From Calliopsis andreniformis (taxonomy: Eukaryota > Arthropoda > Insecta > Hymenoptera > Andrenidae), in the NCBI RefSeq assembly GCF_051401765.1, contig NW_027480535.1, positions 868,001-932,000 on the forward strand: a stretch of 64,000 nt of DNA. Direction: 5' to 3'. Positions 25,236 through 38,628 of the stretch are shown here, in pieces; positions within the stretch are counted from its first letter, which is position 1, and the number at the start of each line of letters is the position of its first letter. The position numbers and the translations under genes are program-made. The notes beneath the pieces were generated by a model. It ran no database searches. It was not told the origin of the DNA and saw only the letters and a program-made list of their open reading frames with translations.

Positions 25236-25990
25236 GAGGATTGAGAATTGAGGATTGAGGATTGAGGATTGAAGATTGAGGACTGAGGATTGAGGATTGA
25301 GGATTGAGGATTGAGGTTTGAGGATTGAAGATTGAGTATTGAGGATTGGGGATTGAGTATTGACGATTGAGGATTCAGTATTGAGGATTGAGAATTGAGG
25401 ATTGAGGATTGAAGGTTGAGTATTGAGGATTGAAGATTGAGGATTGAGGATTGAGTATTGTGGATTGACTATGAGGGCTGAGGGTTGAGGATTGAGGTTT
25501 GAGGACTGAGGACTGAGGATTGAGGATTGAGAATTGAGGATTGAGGATTGAGGATTGAAGATTGAGGATTGGGTATTGAGGATCGAAGACTGAGGATAGA
25601 CGATTGAGGATTGAGGATTGAGGATTGAAGATTGAGGATTGAGGATTGAGGATTGAGGATTGAAGATTGAGTATTGAGGATTGAAGATTGAGTATTGAGG
25701 ATTGAAGATTGATGATTGAGTATTGAGGATTGAAGATTGAGGATTGAGGATTGAGGATTGAGGACTGAGGATTGAGGATTGAGGATTGAGGATTGAGTTT
25801 TGAGGATTGAGAATTGAGGATTGAGGGTTGAAGATTGTGTATACAGGATTGAAGATTGAGGATTGAGGATTGAAGATTGAGGATTGAGGATTGAGGATTG
25901 AGGATTGAGGATTGAGTATTGAAGATTGAGTATTGAGGATTGAATGTAGGGGATTGAGGGTTGAGGATTGAGGATTGAGGATTGAAGATT

Positions 25991-26200
25991 GAGGACTGGG
26001 GACTGAGTATTGAATGTTGAGTGATGAGAATTGGTGTTTGTGGATAGAGATTTAAAGATTGCAGATTGAGTATTGAGTATTGAAAACTGTGAATTGATGA
26101 TACTCTATTGAGCATTGAGAATTTACAACTGATTGTTGAGGACTGAGGTCTGAAGATTGAGGATTCAGGATTGAGGATCCAGGATTGAGGTTTGAGGACT
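25991..26200 (+). repeat. Core, class a (anchor 26052)
   Basis: Private gaatgttgag; otherwise as 19712. Confidence 0.9.
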
Positions 26201-26815
26201 GAGGATTGAGGATTGAGGATTGAGGATCGAGGATTGAGGATTGAGGATTGAGGATTGGGGATTGAAGATTGAGGATTGGGTATTGCGTATTGAACATTGA
26301 GGATTGAGGATTAAGGATTGAGGATTGAGGATTGGGTATTGAGGATTGAAGACTGAGGATTGAGGATTGAGGATTGAGGATTGAGGATTGAAGATTGAGG
26401 ATTGAGGATTGAGGATTGAGGATTGAGGATTGAAGATTGAGTATTGAGGATTGAAGATTGAGGATTGAGGATTGAGGATTGAGGATTGAGTATTGAGGAT
26501 TGAGAATTGAGGATTGAGGGTTGAAGATTGTGTATTCAGGATTGAAGATTGAGGATTGAGGATTGAGGATTGAGGATTGACGATGAGGGCTGAGGGTTGA
26601 GGATTGAGGTTTGAGGACTGAGGATTGAGGATTGAGGATTGAGAATTGAGGATTGAGGATTGAGGATTGAAGATTGAGGATTGGATATTGAGGATTGAAG
26701 AATGAGGATAGAGGATTGAGGACTGAGGATTGAGGATTGAAGATTGAGGATTGAGGATTGAGGATTGAGGATTGAGTATTGAAGATTGAGTATTGAGGGT
26801 TGAGGATTGAAGATT

Positions 26816-27025
26816 GAGGACTGGGGACTGAGTATTGAGGGTTGAGTGATGAGAATTGGTGTTTGTGGATAGAGATTTAAAGATTGCAGATTGAGTATTG
26901 AGTATTGAAAGCTGTGAATTGATGATATTCTATTGATGATTGAGAATTTACAACTGATTGTTGAGGACTGAGGTCTGAAGATTGAGGATTCAGGATTGAG
27001 GATCCAGGATTGAAGTTTGAGGACT
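26816..27025 (+). repeat. Core, class a (anchor 26877)
   Basis: Has gaaagctgtg, ctattgatgatt and gaagttt. Confidence 0.88.
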
Positions 27026-27535
27026 GAGGATTGTGGATTGAGGATTGAGGATTGAGGATTGAGGATTGAGGATTGAGGATTGAGGATTGGGTATTGAGGA
27101 TTGAAGACTGAGGATTGAGGATTGAGGATTGAGGATTGAGGATTGAAGATTGAGGATTGTGGATTGAGGATTGAGGATTGAAGATTGAGTATTGAGGATT
27201 GAAGGTTGAGGATTGAGGATTGAGGATTGATGATTGAGTATTGAGGATTGTGGATTGACGATGAGGGCTGAGGGTTGAGGATTGAGGTTTGAGGACTGAG
27301 GACTGAGGACTGAGGATTGAGGATTCAGAATTGAGGATTCAGGATTGAGGATTGAAGATTGAGGATTGGGTATTGAGGATTGAAGAATGAGGATTGAGGA
27401 TTGAGGACTGAGGATTGAGGATTGAAGATTGAGGATTGAGGATTGAGGATTGAGGATTGAGGATTGAAGATTGAGTATTGAGGATTGAAGGTAGGGGATT
27501 GAGGATTGAGGATTGAGGATTGAGGATTGAAGATT

Positions 27536-27745
27536 GAGGCCTGGGGACTGAGTATTGAGGGCTGAGTGATGAGAATTGATGTTTGTGGATAGAGATTTAA
27601 AGATTGCAGTTTGAGTATTGAGTATTGAAAACTGTGAATTGATGATATTCTATTGAGGATTGAGAATTTACAACTGATTGTTGAGGACTGAGGACTGAAG
27701 ATTGAGGATTCAGGATTGAGGATCCAGGATTGAGGTTTGAGGAGT
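27536..27745 (+). repeat. Core, class a (anchor 27597)
   Basis: Private gaggcct, gcagttt and gaggactgaggactgaag. Confidence 0.88.
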
Positions 27746-28584
27746 GAGGATTGTGGATTGAGGATTGAGGATTGAGGATTGAGGATTGAGGATTGAGGAT
27801 TGGGTATTGAGGATTGAAGACTGAGGATTGAGGATTGAGGATTGAGGATTGAGGATTGAAGATTGAAGATTGTGGATTGAGGATTGAGGATTGAGGATTG
27901 AAGATTGAGTATTGAGGATTGAAGGTTGAGGATTGAGGATTGAGGATTGATGATTGAGTATTGAGGATTGAAGATTGAGGATTGAGGATTGAGGATTGAG
28001 CACTGAGGATTGGTGATTGAGGATTGATGATTGAGTATTGAAGACTGAAGATTGAGGATTGAGGATTGAGGATTGAGGATTGAGGATTGAGTATTGAGGA
28101 TTGAGAATTGAGGATTGAGGATTGAGGGTTGAAGGTTGTGCATTCAGGATTGAAGATTGAGGATTGAGGATTGAGGATTGTGGATTGACGATGAGGGCTG
28201 AGGGTTGAGGATTGAGGTTTGAGGACTGAGGACTGAGGATTGAGGATTGAGAATTGAGGATTGAGAATTGAGGATTGAAGATTGAGGATTGGGTATTGAG
28301 GATTGAAGAATGAGGATTGAGGATTGAGGACTGAGGATTGAGGATTGAAGATTGAGGACTGAGGACTGAGGATTGAGGATTGAGAATCGAGGATTGAGGA
28401 TTGAGGATTGAAGATTGAGGATTGGGTATTGAGGATTGAAGAATGAGGATTGAGGATTGATGAGTGAGGATTGAGGATTGAAGATTGAGGATTGAGGATT
28501 GAGGATTGATGATTGAAGATTGAGTATTGAGGATTGAAGGTAGGGGATTGAGGATTGAGGATTGAGGATTGAGGATTGAAGATT

Positions 28585-28794
28585 GAGGACTGGGGACTGA
28601 GTATTGAGGGTTGAGTGATGAGAATTGGTGTTTGTGGATAGAGATTTAAAGATTGCAGATTGAGTATTGAGTATTGAAAACTGTGAATTGATGATATTCT
28701 ATTGAGGATTGAGAGTTTACAACTGATTGTTGAGGACTGAGGTCTGAAGATTGAGGATTCACGATTGAGGATCCAGGATTGAGGTTTGAGGACT
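28585..28794 (+). repeat. Core, class a (anchor 28646)
   Basis: Has gagagtttac and cacgatt, the latter linking it to 1039, 8595 and 16437. Confidence 0.88.
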
Positions 28795-28800
28795 GAAGAT

Positions 28801-29720
28801 TGAATATTGATGATTGAAGATTGAGTATTGAGGATTGAGGGTTGTGGATTGAGGACGGGGACTGAGGGTTGAGTATTGATGTCTGAGGTCTGAGGATTGA
28901 GGATTGAGGATTGAGGATTGAAGACTGAGGATTGAGGATTGAGGATTGAGGATTGAGTGTTGAGGATTGAGAATTGAGGATTGAGGGTTGAAGACTGTGT
29001 ATTCAGGATTGAAGATTGAGGTTGAGGATTGAGGATTGAGGATTGACGATGAGGGCTGAGGGTTGAGGATTGAGGTTTGAGGACTGAGGACTGAGGATTG
29101 AGGATTGAGAATTGAGGATTGAGAATTGAGGATTGAAGATTGAGGATTGGGTATTGAGGATTGAAGAATGAGGATTGAGGATTGAGGACTGAGGATTGAG
29201 GATTGAAGATTGAGGACTGAGGATTGAGGATTGAGGATTGAGGATTGAGGATTGAGGATTGAAGATTGAGTATTGAGGTTTGAAGATTGAGGATTTTGGA
29301 TTGAGGATTGAGGATTGAGTATTGAACATTGAGGATTGGGGATTGAGGATTGACGATTGAGGATTCAGTATTGAGGATTGAGAATTGAGGATTGAGTATT
29401 GAAGGTTGAGTATTGAGGATTGAAGATTGAGGATTGAGGATTGAGGATTGAGGATTGACTATGAGGGCTGAGGGTTGAGGATTGAGGATTGAGGATTGAG
29501 TATTGAAGATTGAGTATTGAGGATTGAATGTAGGTGATTGAGGGTTGAGGACTGAGGATTGAGGATTGAAGATTGAGGACTGGGGACTGAGTATTGAGGG
29601 TTGATTGATGAGAATTGGTGTTTGTGAATAGAGATTTAAAGATTGCAGATTGAGTATTGAGTATTGAAAACTGTGAATTGATGATATTCTCTTGAGGATT
29701 GAGAATTTACAACTGATTGC
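28801..29720 (+). repeat. 0.92-kb duplicate of 16732-17650 (offset 12,069 bp)
   Basis: The offset is constant from the gaatatt unit at 28801 through the ggacggggact E variant at 28855 to the core at 29636 (17567 in the partner). The match breaks inside the core: the 5' half with gtgaatag is shared, but the 3' half here is class c' (gctgaggtctgagggctg) where the partner is class a. The breakpoint therefore falls inside a core. Confidence 0.85.
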
Positions 29721-29784
29721 TGAGGTCTGAGGGCTGAAAATTGAGGATTCAGCATTGAGGATTCAGAATTGAGGTTTGAGGACT
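29575..29784 (+). repeat. Core, hybrid a/c' (anchor 29636)
   Basis: 5' half as 17567 (tttgtgaatag); 3' half gattgctgaggtctg and gggctgaaaatt. Also private ttgattgatg and attctcttg. Confidence 0.82.
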
Positions 29785-30125
29785 GAGGATTGAGGGTTGA
29801 AGATTGATTATTGAGGATTGAAGATTGAAGATTGAGGATTGAGGAATGAGGATTGAGGATGAGGGCTGAGGGTTGAGGATTGAGGTTTGAGGATTGAGGA
29901 CTGAGGATTGAGGATTGAGGATTGATGATTGAGTATTGAGGATTGAAGATTGAGGATTGAGGATTGAGGATTGAGGATTGAGGATTGAAGATTGAGGATT
30001 GGGGACTGACTATGAGGGCTGAGGGTTGAGGATTGAGGATTGAGGATTGAGTATTGAAGATTGAGTATTGAGGATTGAATGTAGGTGATTGAGGGTTGAG
30101 GACTGAGGATTGAGGATTGAAGATT

Positions 30126-30335
30126 GAGGACTGGGGACTGAGTATTGAGGGTTGAGTGATGAGAATTGGTGTTTGTGAATAGAGATTTAAAGATAGCAGA
30201 TTGAGTATTGAGTATTGAAAGCTGTGAATTGATGATATTCTATTGAGGATTGAGAATTGACAACTGATTTTTGAGCACTGAGGTCTGAAGATTGAGGATT
30301 CAGGATTGAGGATTCAGGATTGAGGATTCAGGATT
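30126..30335 (+). repeat. Core, class b (anchor 30187), first b copy
   Basis: gatagcag and gatttttgagcact, but retains TTTAAA and tttgtgaatag, so it is intermediate between class a and the later b cores. Confidence 0.85.
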
Positions 30336-32345
30336 GAGGTTTGAGTACTGAGGATTGAGGATTGAGGATTGAGGATTGAGGATTGAGGATTGAGGATTGA
30401 GGATTGAAGATTGAGGATTGGGTATTGCTGACTGAACATTGAGGATTGAGGATTGAGGATTGAGTATTGAGTATTGAGGATTGAGGACTGAAAATTGAAT
30501 ATTGATGATTGAAGATTGAGGATTGAGGATTGAGGGCTGTGGATTGAGGACGAGGACTGAGGGTTCAGTATTGATGTCTGAGGTCTGAGGATTGAGGATT
30601 GAGGATTGAGGATTGAAGATTGAGTATTGAGGTTTGAAGATTGAGGATTTTGGATTGAGGATTGAGGATTGAGTATTGAAGATTGAGGATTGGGGACTGA
30701 GGATTGACGATTGAGGATTCAGTATTGAGGATTGAGAATTGAGGATAGAGGATTGAAGGTTGAGTATTGAGGATTGAAGATTGAGGATTGAGGATTGAGG
30801 ATTGAGGTTTGACTATGAGGGCTGAGGGTTGAGGATTGACGTTTGAGGACTGAGGACTGAGGATTGAGGATTGAGAATTGAGGATTGAGGATTGAGGATT
30901 GAAGATTGAGGATTGGGTATTGAGGATCGAAGACTGAGGATTCAGGATTGAGGATTGAGGATTGAGGATTGAGGATTGAAGATTGAGGATTGAGGATTGA
31001 GGATTGAGGATTGAAGATTGAGTATTGAGGATTGAAGATTGAGGATTGAGGATTGAGGATTGATGATTGAGTATTGAGGATTGAAGGTTGAGGATTGAGG
31101 ATTGAGGATTAAGGATTGAGTGTTGAGGATTGAGAATTGAGGATTGAGGGTTGAAGGTTGTGTATTCAGGATTGAAGATTGAGGATTGAGGATTGAGGAT
31201 TGAGGATTGTCGATGAGGGCTGAGGGTTGAGGATTGAGGTTTGAGGACTGAGGACTGAGGATTGAGGATTGAGGATTGAGGATTGGGTATTGAGGATTGA
31301 AGAATGAGGATTGAGGATTGAGGACTGATGATTGGGGATTGAAGATTGAGGACTGAGGATTGAGGATTGAGGATTGAGGATTGAGGATGGAGGATTGAAG
31401 ATTGAGTATTGAGGTTTGAAGATTGAGGATTTTGGATTGAGGATTGAGGATTGAGTATTGAGGATTGAGGATTGGGGATTGAGGATTGACGATTGAGGAT
31501 TCAGTATTGAGGATTGAGAATTGAGGATTGAGGATTGAAGGCTGAGTATTGAGGATTGAAGATTGAGGATTGAGGATTGAGTATTGTGGATTGACTATGA
31601 GGGCTGAGGGTTGAGGATTGAGGTTTGAGGACTGAGGACTGAGGATTGAGGATTGAGAATTGAGGATTGAGGATTGAGGATTGAGGATTGAGGATTGAAG
31701 ATTGAAGATTGGGTATTGCTGACTGAACATTGAGGATTGAGTATTGAGGATTGAGTATTGAGGATTGAGGAATGAAGATTGAATATTTATGATTGAAGAT
31801 TGAGGATTGAGGATTGAGGGCTGTGGATTGAGGACGAGGACTGAGGGTTCAGTATTGATGTCTGAGGTCTGAGGATTGAGAATTGAGGATTGAGGATTGA
31901 AGATTGAGTATTGAGGTTTGAAGATTGAGGATTTGGGATTGAGGATTGAGGATTGAGTATTGAAGATTGAGGATTGTGGATTGAGGATTGACGATTGAGG
32001 ATTCAGTATTGAGGATTGAGAATTGAGGATAGAGGATTGAAGGTTGAGTATTGAGGATTGAAGATTGAGGATTGAGGATTGAGGATTGAGGTTTGACTAT
32101 GAGGGCTGAGGGTTGAGGATTGAGGTTTGAGGACTGAGGACTGAGGATTGAGGATTGAGAATTGAGGATTGAGGATTGAGGATTGAGGATTGAAGATTGA
32201 GGATTGGGTATTGAGGATTGAAGAATGAGGATTGAGGATTGAGGACTGAGGATTGAGGATTGAAGATTGAGGATTGAGGATTGAGGATTGAGGATTGAGG
32301 ATTGAGTATTGAAGATTGAGTATTGAGGATTGAGGATTGAAGATT

Positions 32346-32555
32346 GGTGACTGGGGACTGAGTATTGAGGGTTGAGTGATGAGAATTGGTGTTTGTGGAT
32401 AGAGATTTAAAGATTGCAGATTGAGTATTGAGTATTGAAAACTGTGAATTGATGATATTCTATTGAGTATTGAGAATTTACAACTGATTGTTGAGGACTG
32501 AGGTCTGAAGATTGACGATTGAGGATTGAGGATTGAGGATTGAGGATTGAGGATT
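32346..32555 (+). repeat. Core, class a-short (anchor 32407)
   Basis: Starts ggtgactgggg; ctattgagtatt and gacgatt variants; no GGATCC. Confidence 0.82.
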
Positions 32556-34028
32556 GAAGATTGAGGATTGAGGATTGAGGATTGAGGATTGAAGATTGAG
32601 TATTGAGGATTGAAGATTGAGGATTGAGGATTGAGGATTGATGATTGAGTATTGAGGATTGAAGATTGAGGATTGAGGATTGAGGATTGAGGATTGAGGA
32701 CTGAGGATTGATGATTGAGGATTGATGATTGAGTATTGAGGATTGAAGATTGAGGATTGAGGATTGAGGATTAAGGTTTGAGTGTTGAGGATTGAGAATT
32801 GAGGATTGAGGGTTGAAGATTGTGTATTCAGGATTGAAGATTGAGGATTGAGGATTGAGGATTGAGGATTGACGATGAGGGCTGAGGGTTGAGGATTGAG
32901 GTTTGAGGACTGAGGACTGAGGATTGAGGATTGAGAATTGAGGATTGAGGATAGAGGATTGAAGATTGAGGATTGGGTATTGAGGATTGAAGAATGAGGA
33001 TTGAGGATTGAGGACTGAGGATTGGGGATTGAAGATTGAGGACTGAGGATTGAGGATTGAGGATTGAGGATTGAGGATGGAGGATTGAAGATTGAGTATT
33101 GAGGTTTGAAGATTGAGGATTTTGGATTGAGGATTGAGGATTGAGTATTGAACATTGAGGATTGGGGATTGAGGATTGACGATTGAGGATTCAGTATTGA
33201 GGATTGAGAATTGAGGATTGAGGATTGAAGGTTGAGTATTGAGGATTGAAGATTGAGGATTGAGGATTGAGTATTGTGGATTGACTATGAGGGCTGAGGG
33301 TTGAGGATTGAGTTTGAGGTTTGAGGACTGAGGATTGAGGATTGAGAATTGAGGATTGAGGATTGAGGATTGAAGATTGAGGATTGGGTATTGAGGATCG
33401 AAGACTGAGTATAGACGATTGAGGATTGAGGACTGAGGATTGAAGATTGAGGATTGAGGATTGAGGATTGAGGATTGAAGATTGAGTATTGAGGATTGAA
33501 GATTGAGGATTGAGGATTGAAGATTGATGATTGAGTATTGAGGATTGAAGATTGAGGATTGAGGATTGAGGATTGAGGGCTGAGGATTGATGATTGAGGA
33601 TTGATGATTGAGTATTGAGGACTGAAGATTGAGGATTGAGGATTGAGGATTGAGGATTGAAGATTGAGGATTGGGTATTGAGGATTGAAGAATGAGTATT
33701 GAGGATTGAGGACTGAGGATTGAGGATTGAAGATTGAGGATTGAGGATTGAGGATTGAGGATTGAGTATTGAGGATTGAGGACTGAAGATTGAATACTGA
33801 TGATTGAAGATTGAGGATTGAGGATTGAGGGCTGTGGATTGAGGACGAGGACTGAGGGTTCAGTATTGATGTCTGAGGTCTGAGGATTGAGGATTGAGGA
33901 TTGAGGATTGAAGATTGAGTATTGAGGTTTGAAGATTGAGGATTTTGGATTGAGGATTGAGGATTGAGTATTGAAGATTGAGGATTGAGTTTTGAAGATT
34001 GAGTATTGAGGGTTGACGATTGAAGATT

Positions 34029-34238
34029 GAGGACTGGGGACTGAGTGTTGAGGGTTGAGTGATGAGAATTGGTGTTTGTGGATAGAGATTTAAAGATTGC
34101 AGATTGAGTATTGAGTATTGAAAACTGTGAATTGATGATATTCTATTGTGGATTGAGAATTTACAACTGATTGTTGAGGACTGAGGTCTGAAGATTGAGG
34201 ATTCAGGATTGAGGATCCAGGATTGAAGTTTGAGGACT
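34029..34238 (+). repeat. Core, class a (anchor 34090)
   Basis: Has ctattgtggatt and gaagttt; GGATCC present. Confidence 0.88.
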
Positions 34239-35076
34239 GAGGATTGTGGATTGAGGATTGAGGATTGAGGATTGAGGATTGAGGATTGAGGATTGGGTAT
34301 TGAGGATTGAAGACTGAGGACTGAGGATTGAGGATTGAGTATTGAGGATTGAAGATTGAGGATTGTGGATTGAGGATTGAGGATTGAAGATTGAGTATTG
34401 AGGATTGAAGGTTGAGGATTGAGGATTGAGTATTGATGATTGAGTATTGAGGATTGAAGATTGAGGATTGAGGATTGAGGATTGAGGACTGAGGATTGGT
34501 GATTGAGGATTGATGATTGAGTATTGAGGACTAAAGATTGGGGATTGAGGATTGAGGATTGAGGATTGAGGATTCAGTATTGAGGATTGAGAATTGACGA
34601 TTGAGGATTGAGGGTTGAAGATTGTGTATTCAGGATTGAAGATTGAGGATTGAGGATTGAGGATTGTGGATTGACGATGAGGGCTGAGGACTGAGGATTG
34701 AGGATTGAAGATTGAGGACTGAGGATTGAGGATTGAGGATTGAGGATTGAGGATTGAGGATTGAAGATTGAGTATTGAGGTTTGAAGATTGAGGATTTTG
34801 GATTGAGGATTGAGGACTGAGTATTGAACATTGAGGATTGGGGATTGAGGATTGACGATTGAGGATTCAGTATTGAGGATTGAGAATTGAGGATTGAGGA
34901 TTGAAGGTTGAGTATTGAGGATTGAAGATTGAGGATTGAGGATTGAGGATTGAGGATTGACTATGAGGGCTGAGGGTTGAGGATTGAGGATTGAGGATTG
35001 AGTATCGAAGATTGAGTATTGAGGATTGAATGTAGGTGATTGAGGGTTGAGGACTGAGGATTGAGGACTGAAGATT

Positions 35077-35286
35077 GAGGACTGGGGACTGAGTATTGAG
35101 GGTTGAGTGATGAGAATTGGTGTTTGTGAATAGAGATTTAAAGATTGCAGATTGAGTATTGAGTATTGAAAACTGTGAATTGATGATATTCTATTGAGGA
35201 TTGAGAATTTACAACTGATTGTTGAGGGCTGAGGGCTGAAAATTGAGGATTCAGGATTGAGGATTCAGAATTGAGGTTTCAGGACT
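35077..35286 (+). repeat. Core, class c' (anchor 35138)
   Basis: tttgtgaatag at the 5' side and gagggctgagggctg at the 3' side; ends in gtttcaggact. Confidence 0.85.
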
Positions 35287-35748
35287 GAGGATTGAGGGTT
35301 GAAGATTGATTATTGAGGATTGAAGATTGAAGATTGAGGATTGAGGATTGAGGATTGAGGATTGAGGATTGAAGATTGAGTATTGAGGATTGAAGATTGA
35401 GGATTGAGGATTGAGGATTGATGATTGAGTATTGAGGATTGAGGATTCAGGATTGAGGATTGGGTATTGAGGATTGAAGACTGAGGATTGAGGATTGAGG
35501 ATTGAGGGTTGAGGATTGAAGATTGAGGATTGAGGATTGAGGATTGAGGATTGAGTATTGAGGATTGAAGATTGAGGATTGGGTATTGAGGATTGAAGAA
35601 TGAGGATTGAGGATTGAGGACTGAGGACTGAGGATTGAAGATTGAGAATTGAGGATTGAGGATTGAGGATTGAGTATTGAAGATTGAGTATTGAGGATTG
35701 AATGTAGGGGATTGAGGGTTGAGGATTGAGGATTGAGGATTGAAGATT

Positions 35749-35958
35749 GAGGACTGGGGACTGAGTATTGAGGGTTGAATGATGAGAATTGGTGTTTGTG
35801 GATAGAGATTTAAAGATTGCAGATTGAGTATTGAGTATTGAAAACTGTGAATTGATGATATTCTATTGAGGATTGAGAATTTACAACTAATTGTTGAGGG
35901 CTGAGGGCTGAAAATTGAGGATTCAGGATTGAGGATTCAGAATTGAGGTTTGAGGACT
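35749..35958 (+). repeat. Core, class c' (anchor 35810)
   Basis: Has gttgaatgatg, as in class c, and private aactaatt. Confidence 0.85.
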
Positions 35959-36168
35959 GAGGATTGAGGGTTGAAGATTGATTATTGAGGATTGAAGATT
36001 GAAGATTGAGGATTGAGGAATGAGGATTGAGGATGAGGGCTGAGGGTTGAGGATTGAGGTTTGAGGATTGAGGACTGAGGATTGAGGATTGAGGATTGAT
36101 GATTGAGTATTGAGGATTGAAGATTGAGGATTGAGGATTGAGGATTGAGGATTGAGGATTGAAGATTG

Positions 36169-36378
36169 AGGATTGGGGGACTGAGTGTTGAGGGTTGAGT
36201 GATGAGAATTGATGTTTGTGGATAGAGATTTAAAGATAGCAGATTGAGTATTGAGTATTGAAAACTGTGCATTGATGATATTCTATTGAGGATTGAGAAT
36301 TGACAACTGATTTTTGAGCACTGATGTCTGAAGATTGAGGATTCAGGATTGAGGATTCAGGATTGAGGTTTGAGTAAT
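36169..36378 (+). repeat. Core, class b (anchor 36230)
   Basis: Preceded by the gggggact 8-mer; 420 bp after the previous core. Private tgtgcattg and gagtaatg. Confidence 0.87.
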
Positions 36379-37593
36379 GAGGATTGAGGATTGAGGATTG
36401 AGGATTGAGGATTGAGGATTGAGGATTGAGGATTGAAGATTGAGGATTGGGTATTGCTGACTGAACATTGAGGATTGAGGATTGAGGATTGAGTATTGAG
36501 GATTGAGGACTGAAGATTGAATACTGATGATTGAAGATTGAGGATTGAGGATTGAGGGCTGTGGATTGAGGACGAGGACTGAGGGTTCAGTATTGATGTC
36601 TGAGGTCTGAGGATTGAGGATTGAGGATTGAGGATTGAAGATTGAGTATTGAGGTTTGAAGATTGAGGATTTTGGATTGAGGATTGAGGATTGAGTATTG
36701 AAGATTGAGGATTGTGGATTGAGGATTGACGATTGAGGATTCAGTATTGAGGATTGAGAATTGAGGATAGAGGATTGAAGGTTGAGTATTGAGGATTGAA
36801 GATTGAGGATTGAGGATTGAGGATTGAGGATTGACTATGAGGGCTGATGGTTGAGGATTGAGGTTTGAGGATTGAGGATTGAGAATTGAACATTGAGGAT
36901 TGGGGATTGAGGATTGACGATTGAGGATTCAGTATTGAGGATTGAGAATTGAGGATTGAGGATTGAAGGTTGAGTATTGAGGATTGAAGATTGACGATTG
37001 AGGATTGAGTATTGAGGATTGACTATGAGGGCTGAGGGTTGAGGATTGAGGTTTGAGGACTGAGGACTGAGGATTGAGGATTGAGAATTGAGGATTGGGG
37101 ATTGAGGATTGAAGATTGAGGATTGGGTATTGAGGATCGAAGACTGAGGATTGACGATTGAGGATTGAGGATTGAGGATTGAAGATTGAGGATTGAGGAT
37201 TGAGGATTGAGGATTGAGGATTGAAGATTGAGTATTGATGATTGAAGATTGAGGATTGAGGATTGAGGATTGATGATTGAGTATTGAGGATTGAAGATTG
37301 AGGATTGAGTATTGAGGATTGAGGACTGAGGATTGATGATTGAGGTTTGATGATTGAGTATTGAGGATTGAAGATTGAGGATTGAGGATTGAGGATTGAG
37401 GATTGAGTTTTGAGGATTGAGAATTGAGGATTGAGGGTTGAAGATTGTGTATACAGGATGGAAGATTGAGGATTGAGGATTGAAGATTGAGGATTGATGA
37501 TTGAGGATTGAGGATTGAGTATTGAAGATTGAGTATTGAGGATTGAATGTAGGGGATTGAGGGTTGAGGATTGAGGATTGAGGATTGAAGATT

Positions 37594-37803
37594 GAGGACT
37601 GGGGACTGAGTATTGAGTGTTGAGTGATGAGAATTGGTGTTTGTGGATAGAGATTTAAAGATTGCAGATTGAGTATTGAGTATTGAAAACTGTGAATTGA
37701 TGATACTCTATTGAGGATTGAGAATTTACAACTGATTGTTGAGGACTGAGGTCTGAAGATTGAGGATTCAGGATTGAGGATCCAGGATTGAGGTTTGAGG
37801 ACT
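37594..37803 (+). repeat. Core, class a (anchor 37655)
   Basis: gagtgttgag and actctattgagg; the tract from its TTA to the gaacatt is 253 bp, one heptamer longer than in most copies. Confidence 0.9.
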
Positions 37804-38418
37804 GAGGATTGAGGATTGAGGATTGAGGATTGAGGATTGAGGATTGAGGATTGAGGATTGAGGATTGGGGATTGAAGATTGAGGATTGGGTATTGCGTAT
37901 TGAACATTGAGGATTGAGGATTGAGGATTCAGGATTGACGATTCGGTATTGAGGATTGAAGACTGAGGATTGAGGATTGAGGATTGGGGGTTGAGGATTG
38001 AAGATTGAGGATTGAGGATTGAGGATTGAGGATTGAAGATTGAGTATTGAGGACTGAAGATTGATGATTGAGGATTGAAGATTGAGGATTGAGTATTGAG
38101 GATTGTGAATTGAGGATTGAGGGTTGAAGATTGTGTATTCAGGATTGAAGATTGAGGATTGAGGATTGAGGATTGAGGATTGACGTTGAGGGCTGAGGGT
38201 TGGGGATTGAGGTTTGAGGACTGAGGACTGAGGATTAAGGATTGAGAATTGAGGATTGATGATTGAGGATTGAAGATTGAGGATTGGGTATTGAGGATTG
38301 AAGAATGAGGATTGAGGATTGAGGACTGAGGATTGAGGATTGAAGATTGAGGATTGAGGATTGAGGATTGAGGATTGAGTATTGAAGATTGAGTATTGAG
38401 GATTGAGGATTGAAGATT

Positions 38419-38628
38419 GAGGACTGGGGACTGAGTATTGAGCGTTGAGTGATGAGAATTGGTGTTTGTGGATAGAGATTTAAAGATAGCAGATTGAGTA
38501 TTGAGTATTGAAAACTGTGAATTGATGATATTCTATTGAGGATTGAGAATTGACAACTGATTTTTGAGACCTGAGGTCTGAAGATTGAGGATTCAGGATT
38601 GAGGATTCAGGATTGAGGTTTGAGTACT
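38419..38628 (+). repeat. Core, hybrid a/b (anchor 38480)
   Basis: 5' part gaggactgggg and gagcgttgag as in class a; from gatagcag onward class b, with private gagacctgagg. Confidence 0.87.

Larger units (their letters stand above)
24031..25340 (+). repeat. Third, diverged copy of the 1.64-kb block
   Basis: Cores at 24269 (class a) and 25087 (a-short) are 818 bp apart, against 825 and 832 bp in the two other copies, a series of single-heptamer steps. It has the private ggtatgaggactg near 24820 and lacks the E element that ends the other two copies. Confidence 0.75.
25341..28800 (+). repeat. Mosaic segment with cores 26052, 26877, 27597 and 28646
   Basis: The first 0.9 kb matches 19008-19900. 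The cores at 26052 and 26877 are 825 bp apart, as at the end of HOR-A. The tggtgattg marker at 28011 follows a gcactgagg variant. The last part, with the core at 28646 and a gtgaggatt tract, resembles the second core interval of HOR-A (gaatcgagg at about 28385, compare 780 and 8335). Confidence 0.7.
29721..36150 (+). repeat. Mosaic region with E elements at 30550, 31834 and 33845
   Basis: Six core anchors lie in or at the edge of this stretch (30187, 32407, 34090, 35138, 35810 and, just beyond, 36230). Blocks around the E elements are repeated with spacings of 1,284 and 2,011 bp, each followed by a ggattttgg unit and a gactat or gacgat slip. This is where class b (30187) and class c' (35138, 35810) cores first appear, so the region looks like the transition between HOR-A-like and B/C-like sequence. 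Only heptamers are present. Confidence 0.7.

Noticed and set aside
29600..29615. TGATTGAT at a variant core, resembling a PBX-HOX type site
   Set aside because: It is a one-base variant of a normal unit, present in a single core, and short homeodomain-like matches are expected by chance in a GATTGA array.
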